Source: Actinomycetes bacterium (GTDB lineage: Bacteria; Actinomycetota; Actinomycetes; Propionibacteriales; Propionibacteriaceae). Taken from it: a DNA stretch of 5,292 bases. Each line of letters begins with the position of its first letter. Positions within the stretch are counted from its first letter, which is position 1. Of the stretch, positions 1 through 5,292 are shown in pieces. A program made the translations under genes and the position numbers. The notes beneath the pieces are model-generated. The model was not told the origin of the DNA. It did not search any database and saw only the letters and a program-made list of their open reading frames with translations. The DNA lies in contig JAKOQD010000321.1 of assembly GCA_029778515.1 (NCBI GenBank), positions 1-5,292 on the forward strand. The letters run 5' to 3'.

Positions 1-624
1 CAGCCCTCGAACCGCACCGAACCACTCTGCCGCCAGAACCGCAACGAACGGGACCGGTGCGCGGCCTCGGCCTCACGCTGCAACTTGGTTTCGAGTCCCT
101 CTATGGCGTCTGCCGGGGCGACCTTCGCCAACACCTGCGTTGCGGCCTTGCCCAACGCGTCCGAATCATGGGTGTCAGCCATGCTCCCGCAACTGCTCGG
201 CCTGCGCCTGCTGCCCAGAATCCAGCTGTGGGGCCAGCCCAGCGAGCACGGTGTTGATCGCCCGCACCTGACCCGTACTCACCTTTCCAGCGACCGCGGC
301 CTGACCGAGTACCGGGTGCGCAGCCAGCTCGGTGGCCCGATGCAGCGCACCCGCCGCTTCACGTTTGGTCAGGTTCTGATCGATCGCCAGCCAGGTCGAA
401 GTCGGCGTCCCCGTCGCGCGTTCTGAAGCGTGGGAGGCGTCAGCCTCAGCCAGCAACTGCGAGGTCAGCGCGTCCAGCCGCCCGGTCACACTCCGAGCGG
501 CCGTAGCCACCCGCAGCCGGGCTTCCGGCGCCAACCGGGAACGATCCGGATCGATCGAGTTCAGCGCAACACGAATCCGAGCCAGCGCTACCTCCACCGG
601 CACCAGACCCGTCCGCTCTTCCAT
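1..624 (-). pseudogene. DUF222 / 13E12-repeat (HNH endonuclease-type) gene, frameshifted and cut by the left edge
   Basis: DUF222 proteins are an expanded actinobacterial family, usually with a C-terminal HNH nuclease domain and of largely unproven function. From the ATG at 624 the frame runs 149 residues and stops at 177-175 (ending LREHG). It carries typical DUF222 features: an N-terminal helical stretch with ARIRVALNSID, then TSTWLAIDQNLTKREA, ATELAAHPVLGQAAVAGKVS and GQVRAINTVL. The same homology continues in the neighbouring frame from about position 179 to position 1 (DTHDSDALGKAATQVLAKV, then KLQREAEA and SLRFWRQSG). Removing one C at 179-180 would join the halves as REHADTHDSDALG, so a single-base insertion or a sequencing error is the simplest explanation. 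The HNH domain, if present, lies left of the window. A GTG at 684 would add 20 residues, but neither start has a clear ribosome site, and the MEERTGLV start looks more natural. Family call is firm; pseudogene status is less so. Confidence 0.8.
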
Positions 625-661
625 GAAACAAGCAAACAAGTCGGCTCTGACACTTTTCGTC
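625..661 (-). promoter_or_regulatory. A/T-richer leader upstream of the DUF222 gene
   Basis: Directly upstream of the ATG at 624 the minus strand becomes distinctly A/T-richer than the surrounding coding DNA. It contains acgaaaagtgtcagag (660-645), followed by a T-rich stretch up to the start codon. From memory, similar AAAGTGTCAGA-like words occur ahead of other actinobacterial 13E12-type genes, which would make this a leader rather than coding sequence and would favour the 624 start over the GTG at 684. No convincing -35/-10 pair or Shine-Dalgarno sequence is visible, so its exact role is unknown. Confidence 0.25.
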
Positions 662-776
662 CAGAACAGCCCCAAAGCGGCCACGCGCAGCGAATCTCAG
701 CAAACTCTCAGGAAACGTACACTGATGAGGGTCTCGCCTGTTCCGGACCAGAACGAGGGGATCGTCCCTAGTCGTC

Positions 777-1952
777 TTAGTCGGGAACCACCTTCGCATC
801 CTGCCTCGGGATGAAGACCTCCTTGAGGATCATCAGCAGCGTGGCGGTTACGGGCACCGCGATCAGCGCACCGAGCAGACCCAGCAGCGTGCCGCCCACC
901 ATGGCGCCAATCAGCACCAGCGAGCCTGGGATATCGACGGCCTTGTTCATCACGCGCGGAGTCATCACGTACGCCTCAACCTGCATGTACGCGAAATAGA
1001 CCACGAGGAAGATCAGTCCGGTGAGCGGCGCATGCAACAGCGCCACCAGGGATGCGAGCAGCCAGAACAGCACCGAACCGATCATCGGAATCATCGTGAT
1101 CAGCAACGCCAGGAACGCCATCAGGAACGCGAACGGTACCCCGAGAATGCTGAGCAGGATGAAAGCGAAGATCGAGTTGCACAGCGCCAGGATCGCCATT
1201 CCGGACACGTACTGACCGACCGACTCGGTGACATGGTCGGTCATCTTGCCCAACCGTGGCCGCGCGTAGGCCGGTGCCAGGCTCGTGAACGCCGACTTGA
1301 TCGTGTTGATCGAAGCCAGGAAGTAGAGGGCGAGGACTATCGCGATCATCGTCCCGGAAATCATGTTGATCAGACCCGTGCCCACCGCGAGCGTTCCACC
1401 ACCGATCGTGAGCAGGTTCGCCGGGTTGGAGAGCCAGGTGCGAGCCTGGTTCAGCAGGTTCTCGTAGAGGTCACTCGAACCGCTGGCAGCGAGCAGGTTC
1501 TGGAACCATTCGGCGTTCTGCAGGTTGGTGATGTAGCCGGGAATGGCCTGCGCGAACTGGGTGATCTGCACCGCGACCATCGGAATCACGATCGCGAGCA
1601 CGCCCCCGAGGAATACCGCGAAACCCACGAACACCACCGCGATGCTCATGCCGCGCGACATGCCGTGCTTACCCAGCCAACGCACCAGCGGTTCGAGCGC
1701 AAGCGCGATGAACAGTGCCACGCCGATCGAGACCGCGACCGTGGAGAGCGCACTCAGCGCGCCGCCCAGCGAAGTCGCGACCAGCAAGCCGGCAGCCGCT
1801 AGGAACCCCCAGGCGAACGGGTGGCCGAGATCGGCGAGCACCCGCAGCTGCCGCTTTCCACTCGGCGTTGGGTTGGTCGCGTCCGGCTCCGCCAGCATCG
1901 CTGTCGACAGTTCGGTTTCGGACGCGTCGGCGGCGGTTTGATCTGGCTCCAT
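777..1952 (-). CDS. AI-2E/PerM-family membrane transporter
   Basis: A 391-residue polytopic inner-membrane protein of the AI-2E transporter (PerM, UPF0118) family. Characterised relatives have been linked to autoinducer-2 export or Na+/H+ antiport, but the substrate here cannot be read from sequence. An acidic, Ser/Thr/Ala-rich cytoplasmic tail (residues 1-45) precedes hydrophobic segments at about 47-64, 69-88 and 103-127. A polar loop follows (about 130-185), then a segment at about 193-214. The family-typical C-terminal half includes a helix with GKMTDHVTESVGQYVSG (235-251), hydrophobic segments from about 250 to 330 including MIPMIGSV (288-294), and the signature EAYVMTPRVMNKAVDIPGSL (326-344) leading to GGTLLGLLGALIAVPV (353-368). 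Length fits the family. The start at 1952 is the first ATG; ribosome-site complementarity is poor, and a TAGGCT box six bases upstream suggests a leaderless mRNA. It is divergent from the HdeD-like gene and lies upstream of the DUF222 gene with a 152-base gap. Confidence 0.9.
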   Translation of the reverse strand: MEPDQTAADASETELSTAMLAEPDATNPTPSGKRQLRVLADLGHPFAWGFLAAAGLLVATSLGGALSALSTVAVSIGVALFIALALEPLVRWLGKHGMSRGMSIAVVFVGFAVFLGGVLAIVIPMVAVQITQFAQAIPGYITNLQNAEWFQNLLAASGSSDLYENLLNQARTWLSNPANLLTIGGGTLAVGTGLINMISGTMIAIVLALYFLASINTIKSAFTSLAPAYARPRLGKMTDHVTESVGQYVSGMAILALCNSIFAFILLSILGVPFAFLMAFLALLITMIPMIGSVLFWLLASLVALLHAPLTGLIFLVVYFAYMQVEAYVMTPRVMNKAVDIPGSLVLIGAMVGGTLLGLLGALIAVPVTATLLMILKEVFIPRQDAKVVPD

Positions 1953-1958
1953 GGACGC

Positions 1959-1964
1959 AGCCTA
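1959..1964 (-). promoter_or_regulatory. Candidate leaderless -10 element for the AI-2E transporter gene
   Basis: On the minus strand TAGGCT (a TAnnnT match) ends six bases before the ATG at 1952. This is the spacing expected if transcription begins at the A of the start codon, an arrangement common in actinobacteria. It agrees with the weak Shine-Dalgarno match of this gene. A TTGACG (1995-1990, minus) also lies upstream, but at 25 bases from TAGGCT it is too far to be its -35 partner. Confidence 0.3.
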
Positions 1965-1992
1965 TGACCAGCCGGGCCGGACGGAGTAGCGT
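1964..1992 (+). promoter_or_regulatory. Candidate promoter for the HdeD-thpR-MFS run
   Basis: ATGACC (1964-1969, four of six matches to the -35 consensus) is followed after exactly 17 bases by TAGCGT (1987-1992, a TAnnnT -10). Transcription would begin near 1999 and leave a leader of about 35 bases before the GTG at 2034. The 81-base divergent spacer must also hold the promoter of the AI-2E transporter gene, so the two promoters would nearly touch. Confidence 0.35.
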
Positions 1993-2022
1993 CAAGCCCA
2001 GATGAGAAGCACCAGCCACGCC

Positions 2023-2027
2023 AGGAG
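2023..2027 (+). promoter_or_regulatory. Ribosome binding site that decides the HdeD-like start
   Basis: AGGAG sits six bases before the GTG at 2034, which is ideal spacing. The TTG at 2028 directly abuts it with no spacer and so is unlikely to be used. Confidence 0.65.
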
Positions 2028-2033
2028 TTGACC

Positions 2034-2621
2034 GTGAGCCTGATCGAACCCGTGTCCGTAGCGCCCGAAGAGCTCGTGAAGCGGCTGTGGTGGCTCACCC
2101 TCACCCGCGGCATCTTCGCCATCGCACTCGGCCTGTTCGCGCTGTTCGTGCCGGGCTGGACGGTCTCTGCACTCTTCATGCTCTTCGGCGTCTTCACGCT
2201 CGCGGACGGCATCGTGGCGCTGGGCATTGGCATCTTCGCCCCGCGGACGGTCTGGGGAAGCTCGGTGTTTCAGGGCATCGCCGGCATCGTGATCGGCCTT
2301 CTCGTGCTGCGCTATCCGCAGACCGTCGCTGCCATCGTCGTGGTGATCTTCGCCATCTGGGCACTGGTGATCGGCCTGTTCCAGATCGTGCTCGCGTTCC
2401 GGCTGCGCGCCAACGGCGGGCATTGGCTGTGGGTGCTGGTGTCCGGGCTGGTCACCGCCTTCCTCGGAATCTACTTCCTGGTCAACCCCGACACGGGTGT
2501 GGCGGTGCTGGCGATCACGATCGGCATCTTCGCCCTGATCGCCGGCGCAGTGCTGATCTTCGGCGCAGTTCAGGTACGCCGCTTCCACGACGAACTGAAG
2601 GTGCTGCGCGTCGATGGCTGA
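2034..2621 (+). CDS. HdeD/DUF308-family membrane protein
   Basis: A 195-residue membrane protein of the DUF308/HdeD family. The name comes from enterobacterial HdeD, which is linked to acid resistance; actinobacterial members are mostly uncharacterised and I infer no specific role. Six hydrophobic segments are arranged as three similar two-helix units starting at about residues 27, 81 and 138. Each begins with a Gly-rich helix, has a Pro-containing turn (VPGW, RYPQ, VNPD) and continues with a second helix. The C-terminal tail is short and charged (VRRFHDELKVLRVDG). The GTG at 2034 is chosen because AGGAG lies six bases upstream; a TTG at 2028 would add two residues but overlies the ribosome site spacing. 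The stop codon overlaps the start of the downstream phosphodiesterase gene, implying co-expression. It heads a plus-strand run and is divergent from another membrane protein gene. Confidence 0.88.
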   Translation: MSLIEPVSVAPEELVKRLWWLTLTRGIFAIALGLFALFVPGWTVSALFMLFGVFTLADGIVALGIGIFAPRTVWGSSVFQGIAGIVIGLLVLRYPQTVAAIVVVIFAIWALVIGLFQIVLAFRLRANGGHWLWVLVSGLVTAFLGIYFLVNPDTGVAVLAITIGIFALIAGAVLIFGAVQVRRFHDELKVLRVDG

Positions 2622-3168
2622 ACGGCTCTTCGTCGCGGTCCTGCCCTCGGCGTCGGTCCGCGAAGCCCTGGACACGTTCCTCGAACCGCGCCGCACCAAC
2701 GCCCTGAACCTGCGCTGGACATTGCCGGAGAGTTGGCACCTGACCTGCGCCTTCATGGCCGACGTCCACCCGTCCGCCGTCCCCGACCTGGAAGCGGCGC
2801 TCGCCGAGGTAGCCGCGCGGACGCGCCCGTTCGCGGTCACGATCGAAGGCGCCGGCGCTTTCCCCGACCCCGATCACGCGCGGGCATTCTGGTTGGGTGT
2901 GAGTGCTGGCGGGACCGAACTCGCCCAGTTGGCCAAGCGCTCCCGTACTGCCGTCACCCGTAGTGGCGTTGAAGTTGAGGGCGGCAGGTTGCGTCCACAC
3001 CTGACGATCGCACGAGCCAACGGCATCTCCGGCACCGGCTGGCTGGAGGTGTTCAACACCATCCCGGCGCAGACCTGGGCGGTGGAGCGCTTCAGCCTGA
3101 TCCGTTCGCAGTCGCTGCCCGGCGGTGCCGGCTACCAGAGCCTGGCCGAGTTCGACCTCGCGAACTGA
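2614..3168 (+). CDS. thpR: RNA 2',3'-cyclic phosphodiesterase (ThpR/LigT family)
   Basis: A 184-residue 2H phosphoesterase. The family hydrolyses 2',3'-cyclic phosphate RNA ends to 2'-phosphate and was first noted as a 2'-5' RNA ligase; it acts in the cytoplasm. Both catalytic HxTx motifs are present: HLTC at residues 42-45 and HLTI at 129-132, each on the expected side of the two-lobed fold. RLFVAVLPS near the N terminus is typical of the first strand, and RWTLPESWHLT matches the usual lead-in to the first motif. SLIRSQ near the C terminus fits the closing strand. Length is normal for ThpR. The ATG at 2614 lies inside the end of the HdeD-like gene (8-base overlap in ATGGCTGA). No good Shine-Dalgarno precedes it at normal distance (AAGG is about 12 bases away), so translation is probably coupled to the upstream gene. 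Precise substrate RNAs are unknown. Confidence 0.92.
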   Translation: MAERLFVAVLPSASVREALDTFLEPRRTNALNLRWTLPESWHLTCAFMADVHPSAVPDLEAALAEVAARTRPFAVTIEGAGAFPDPDHARAFWLGVSAGGTELAQLAKRSRTAVTRSGVEVEGGRLRPHLTIARANGISGTGWLEVFNTIPAQTWAVERFSLIRSQSLPGGAGYQSLAEFDLAN

Positions 3169-3189
3169 GCAGGCTTAGGCTCTCGCTCC

Positions 3190-4464
3190 ATGGCCGCCGT
3201 CCGAGAGGTGTTCGCAGACACCACACCCTTGCGCAACCCGCATTTCCGCCGGCTGTGGCAGGCCAACATCATCACCGTGATCGGCGCCCAGCTGACCGTG
3301 GTCGCCGTCCCCGCCCAGATCTACGCGATGACTCAGGACTCGGGCTACGTGGGTCTCACCGGCCTGTTCGGACTGGTTCCACTGATCGTCTTCGGGCTTT
3401 GGGGTGGTGCGCTGGCCGACCACTTCGACCGCCGCCGGCTGTTGCAGGTGACCACCGTCGGGTTGATCGTCACCAGCGGGCTGTTCGCGGTGCAGTCCGC
3501 GCTGGGGATCAACAATGTGTGGCTTCTGCTCGGCCTGTTCGCCCTGCAGCAGGCCTTCTTCGGGGTGAACCAGCCGGCGCGCAGCGCGGTGCTGCCGAGG
3601 CTGCTGCCCGAAGCCCAACTGCCGGCTGCCAACTCGCTGAACATGACCGTAATGATGGCCGGAGCGATCGCCGGACCGATGATCGGTGGCGCCCTGATCC
3701 CGGTGCTGGGCTACGCCTGGCTCTACCTGATCGACACGGTCTTCCTGTTCGCCACGCTGCGGGCCGTGTGGTTGCTGCCGAGCCTGTCGGTCGAGAACCG
3801 CACCGGGTCGCCGGGGCTGAAGTCCGTGGTGGACGGGATCAGCTACCTCAAGGGCCACCCGATCCTGCTGATGTCGTTCGTCGTGGACCTGATCGCAATG
3901 ATCTTCGGCATGCCGCGGGCCCTGGCGCCCCAGATCGCGCACCAGTCGTTCGGCGGACCGATTGAAGGCGGGACGGAGTTCGCGCTGCTGATGGCGGCCA
4001 TGCCGCTCGGCGCGGTGCTGGGCGGGGTGCTCTCCGGCTGGATCTCCAAGGTCACCCGACAGGGACGTGCCGTCGTGGTCAGCATCCTGATCTGGGGTGC
4101 GGCGATGGCACTGTTGGGTTTGGCCGTCGGGCTTGCCGGAGCCTGGCGGACGCCGATGCTGGTGGCCGCGCTCGTTTGCCTGGCGGTCGGCGGCGCAGCC
4201 GACATGGCTTCGGCCGCCTTCCGCCAGGCCATGCTTCAGTCAGCAGCCGATGATGCCGTGCGCGGGCGGTTGCAGGGCGTGTTCATCGTGGTGGTGGCCG
4301 GGGGCCCGCGGATCGCCGACGTGCTGCATGGCTACGCGGCCGGCGGCATCGGTACTGCCTGGGCCACCGGTGGCGGCGGACTCCTGGTGATCCTGTTCAC
4401 CATCCTGGTGACAATGGCCGTGCCCGCGTTCTGGCGGTACGTGCCGAAGTCGGTTTCCGGCTGA
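3190..4464 (+). CDS. Major facilitator superfamily permease (MFS_3 / EntS-like group)
   Basis: A 424-residue transporter with about 12 hydrophobic segments and the MFS_3 organisation seen in EntS-like siderophore and drug exporters. The N-terminal LRNPHFRRLWQAN (residues 14-26) precedes helix 1, as is usual in this group. The loop between helices 2 and 3 carries the MFS motif A as GALADHFDRRRLL (73-85). QPARSAVLPRLLP (128-140) is another group hallmark, and the second half has the related stretch ADMASAAFRQAMLQ (337-350) followed by RGRLQGV (358-364). A hydrophilic central loop spans about 200-222. Export of a small molecule by proton antiport is the family expectation; the substrate cannot be assigned and no siderophore genes are nearby. 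The ATG at 3190 starts 21 bases after thpR and has only a weak TTAGG ten bases upstream. Probably the last gene of the plus-strand run. Confidence 0.9.
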   Translation: MAAVREVFADTTPLRNPHFRRLWQANIITVIGAQLTVVAVPAQIYAMTQDSGYVGLTGLFGLVPLIVFGLWGGALADHFDRRRLLQVTTVGLIVTSGLFAVQSALGINNVWLLLGLFALQQAFFGVNQPARSAVLPRLLPEAQLPAANSLNMTVMMAGAIAGPMIGGALIPVLGYAWLYLIDTVFLFATLRAVWLLPSLSVENRTGSPGLKSVVDGISYLKGHPILLMSFVVDLIAMIFGMPRALAPQIAHQSFGGPIEGGTEFALLMAAMPLGAVLGGVLSGWISKVTRQGRAVVVSILIWGAAMALLGLAVGLAGAWRTPMLVAALVCLAVGGAADMASAAFRQAMLQSAADDAVRGRLQGVFIVVVAGGPRIADVLHGYAAGGIGTAWATGGGGLLVILFTILVTMAVPAFWRYVPKSVSG

Positions 4465-4470
4465 TCGACA

Positions 4471-4493
4471 CGAGGTCACCGCAGGGGGTCTCG
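4471..4493 (+). terminator. Candidate hairpin in the convergent spacer
   Basis: CGAGGTCACC (4471-4480) can pair with GGGGGTCTCG (4484-4493) across a GCA loop. The stem has seven Watson-Crick pairs, two G-U pairs and one A-G mismatch. It lies seven bases after the MFS stop and 22 bases from the yqeY-like stop, where a terminator would be expected. There is no T-tract, and the G-U pairs become A-C mismatches in the minus-strand transcript, so it would serve the plus-strand unit better than the YqeY gene. Confidence 0.35.
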
Positions 4494-4515
4494 GCTGTTC
4501 GTCGCGCCAGTTTGA

Positions 4516-4983
4516 TCAGGCGAGCGCGGCCTTCACCTTGGCGGCGACCTGCGCGCCCTCGGCGCGTCCGGCCACCTCGGCGTTGACGGCCTTGATCACC
4601 TGGCCCATCTGTCGCAGCGTCGGCGCGGCGCCCAGTTCGGCGGCAGCGGCGGCCAGAGCGGCGGTGACGATCGCGTCCAACTCCTCGTCCGAGAGCGCGG
4701 CCGGCAGGTAGCGCTGCAGCACCTCCACCTCGGCGAGCTCCTTTGCCGCCAACTCCGGGCGATTCCCCGTGGTGTACGCCTCGGCGGAATCCCTGCGCTT
4801 GGCCACTTCGCGGTTCAGGACGGCGAGCACGTCGGCGTCCGACAGTTCGCGGGCCACCTTGCCCGCGACCTCCTCGGTCTGGATCGCGGCGAGCGCCATC
4901 CGCAAAGTGGACAGCGCCATCTCGTCCTTGGCCTTCATCGCGGCCACCTTGTCGGCGTTGATCTTGTCCTTAAGCTCGCTCAT
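4516..4983 (-). CDS. GatB/YqeY domain-containing protein
   Basis: A 155-residue cytoplasmic protein of the YqeY family, which resembles the C-terminal tRNA-binding tail of GatB (the Asp-tRNA/Glu-tRNA amidotransferase subunit). Free-standing YqeY proteins have no firmly established activity. Typical features run through the whole length: [11 protein letters not shown] at the N terminus, [17 protein letters not shown] (23-39), [16 protein letters not shown] (55-70), [13 protein letters not shown] (82-94), and the C-terminal [21 protein letters not shown] (123-143) leading to VAAKVKAAL. Length is normal for the family. The ATG at 4983 is preceded by AGAGGA with six bases of spacing, so it is preferred over the longer open frame that runs upstream to 5283 and would overlap metX on the opposite strand. 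It converges on the MFS gene and diverges from metX. Confidence 0.92.
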   Translation of the reverse strand: MSELKDKINADKVAAMKAKDEMALSTLRMALAAIQTEEVAGKVARELSDADVLAVLNREVAKRRDSAEAYTTGNRPELAAKELAEVEVLQRYLPAALSDEELDAIVTAALAAAAAELGAAPTLRQMGQVIKAVNAEVAGRAEGAQVAAKVKAALA

Positions 4984-4989
4984 TCCCGG

Positions 4990-4995
4990 TCCTCT
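4990..4995 (-). promoter_or_regulatory. Ribosome binding site that decides the YqeY start
   Basis: AGAGGA on the minus strand lies six bases before the ATG at 4983. It rules in that start and argues against the 100-residue N-terminal extension that the open frame would allow. Confidence 0.6.
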
Positions 4996-5012
4996 CGATC
5001 GTCTCGCCAGCG

Positions 5013-5018
5013 ATTGTC
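5013..5018 (-). promoter_or_regulatory. Possible -10 element for the YqeY gene
   Basis: GACAAT on the minus strand matches four of six bases of the -10 consensus and would place transcription start near 5005, about 22 bases before the ATG. No convincing -35 is seen, so this is tentative. Confidence 0.2.
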
Positions 5019-5046
5019 CCACGCCCTGCCGACACCGGGCCGACGG

Positions 5047-5052
5047 TATGCT
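5047..5052 (+). promoter_or_regulatory. Candidate -10 element for metX
   Basis: TATGCT (TAnnnT type, four of six matches to the consensus) lies in the divergent spacer. It would put the transcription start near 5059 and give metX a leader of only about 24 bases. No good -35 is seen 16-18 bases upstream, which is common in GC-rich actinobacteria. Such a short leader leaves no room for a SAM-sensing riboswitch downstream of this start. Confidence 0.35.
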
Positions 5053-5072
5053 TTGGCCCCCACCGGCGGACG

Positions 5073-5077
5073 AGGAG
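5073..5077 (+). promoter_or_regulatory. metX ribosome binding site
   Basis: AGGAG with five bases of spacing to the ATG at 5083. It supports this start for the partial metX. Confidence 0.65.
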
Positions 5078-5082
5078 AACAG

Positions 5083-5292
5083 ATGGCGGGAAGCACGCAG
5101 GCCGGCTCGGTCGGTCTCGTGAACACCCAGACCGTCCGCCTGTTCGGCGCCGATGTACCCCTCGAACTCGCCCAGGGCGGCACGCTCGGGCCGGTGGACG
5201 TGGCCTATGAGACCTACGGGACGCTGAGCCCTGCCGCCGACAATGCGGTGTTCGTTTGCCACGCGCTCACCGGGGACGCCCACGCGGCCGGG
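5083..5292 (+). CDS. metX: Homoserine O-acetyltransferase MetX, N-terminal 70 residues (cut by the right edge)
   Basis: MetX transfers an acetyl group from acetyl-CoA to homoserine, the first committed step of methionine synthesis by the O-acetylhomoserine route. It is a cytoplasmic alpha/beta-hydrolase-fold enzyme of about 370 residues, so roughly a fifth is visible. The 70 codons read without interruption to the window edge. They show the family N terminus: NTQTVRLF (14-21), the segment [20 protein letters not shown] (38-57), and the strongly conserved [12 protein letters not shown] (59-70), whose HALTG part helps form the oxyanion hole. The catalytic Ser, Asp and His all lie beyond the window. 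Some MetX-like enzymes use succinyl-CoA, and the residues that decide this are not visible. The ATG at 5083 has a good AGGAG. It is divergent from the YqeY gene, with a 99-base spacer. Confidence 0.93.
   Translation, partial: MAGSTQAGSVGLVNTQTVRLFGADVPLELAQGGTLGPVDVAYETYGTLSPAADNAVFVCHALTGDAHAAG

Noticed and set aside
685..776. Possible terminator between the AI-2E transporter and the DUF222 gene (GTTC/GAAC with nearby CTC/GAG, minus strand about 755-733)
   Set aside because: The stem is short and bulged, and no T-tract follows; not better than chance in this composition.
1032..1802. Open frame of 256 codons on the plus strand, rich in Arg, Gln, His and Asp
   Set aside because: It lies antisense to the AI-2E transporter, which has clear family motifs. 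The composition is that of a shadow frame in GC-rich DNA.
180..2621. The word ATGGCTGA at both the DUF222 break and the HdeD-thpR junction
   Set aside because: An eight-base match between two unrelated places, one created by the frameshift; best taken as coincidence.
1992..2840. Open frame of 282 codons on the minus strand
   Set aside because: Antisense to the HdeD-like and thpR genes; low-complexity Asp/Glu/His/Arg-rich product with no recognisable domain.
3175..3942. Open frame of 255 codons on the minus strand
   Set aside because: Antisense to the MFS permease; Gln/His/Asp-rich, with no family features. A shadow frame.
3255..3965. Open frame of 236 codons on the plus strand inside the MFS gene
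   Set aside because: Arg/Pro/Ala-rich alternative frame of a well-supported transporter gene.
4984..5283. N-terminal extension of the YqeY open frame back to 5283
   Set aside because: It would cover the divergent spacer and the start of metX. The ATG at 4983 has a proper ribosome site and gives the normal family length.
1..5292. Signs of a mobile element, CRISPR array, defence island or novel multi-gene system
   Set aside because: No direct-repeat arrays, inverted-repeat ends, transposase or integrase genes, or unexplained long gaps were seen. DUF222/HNH genes are common in actinobacteria and do not by themselves mark a defence island.

Overview
The window looks like an ordinary chromosomal segment of a high-GC actinobacterium. 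A member of the Propionibacteriales (Nocardioidaceae or Propionibacteriaceae) is my best guess. The reasons are the strong G/C preference at third codon positions, a DUF222/13E12-repeat gene, and actinobacterial-style MetX, YqeY and AI-2E transporter sequences. The lineage is inferred from protein style, not from a marker gene.

Layout from left to right. (1) Positions 1-624, minus strand: the 5' part of a DUF222/13E12 (HNH endonuclease-type) gene. It is broken near position 180 by what looks like a one-base insertion, and its 3' end lies beyond the left edge. (2) 777-1952, minus: an AI-2E/PerM-family membrane transporter. (3) From a short divergent spacer at 1953-2033, a plus-strand run begins: an HdeD/DUF308 membrane protein (2034-2621), a ThpR/LigT-type RNA 2',3'-cyclic phosphodiesterase (2614-3168) that overlaps it by 8 bases, and, 21 bases further on, an MFS_3-type permease (3190-4464). 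These three probably form one transcription unit. (4) A 51-base convergent spacer with a candidate imperfect hairpin separates the permease from a minus-strand YqeY/GatB-like gene (4516-4983). (5) A 98-99 base divergent spacer leads to the first 70 codons of metX (homoserine O-acetyltransferase, 5083 to the right edge).

The genes do not form one recognisable pathway. Three of the six encode polytopic membrane proteins with no defined substrate, two act on RNA or are linked to tRNA (ThpR, YqeY), and one belongs to methionine biosynthesis. Intergenic spaces are all under 160 bases. I found no tRNA, rRNA, CRISPR array, insertion sequence, origin or riboswitch. I do not see a previously undescribed system here. 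The points most worth a second look are the frameshifted DUF222 gene, the overlapping HdeD-ThpR pair, and a possible leaderless start for the AI-2E transporter gene.
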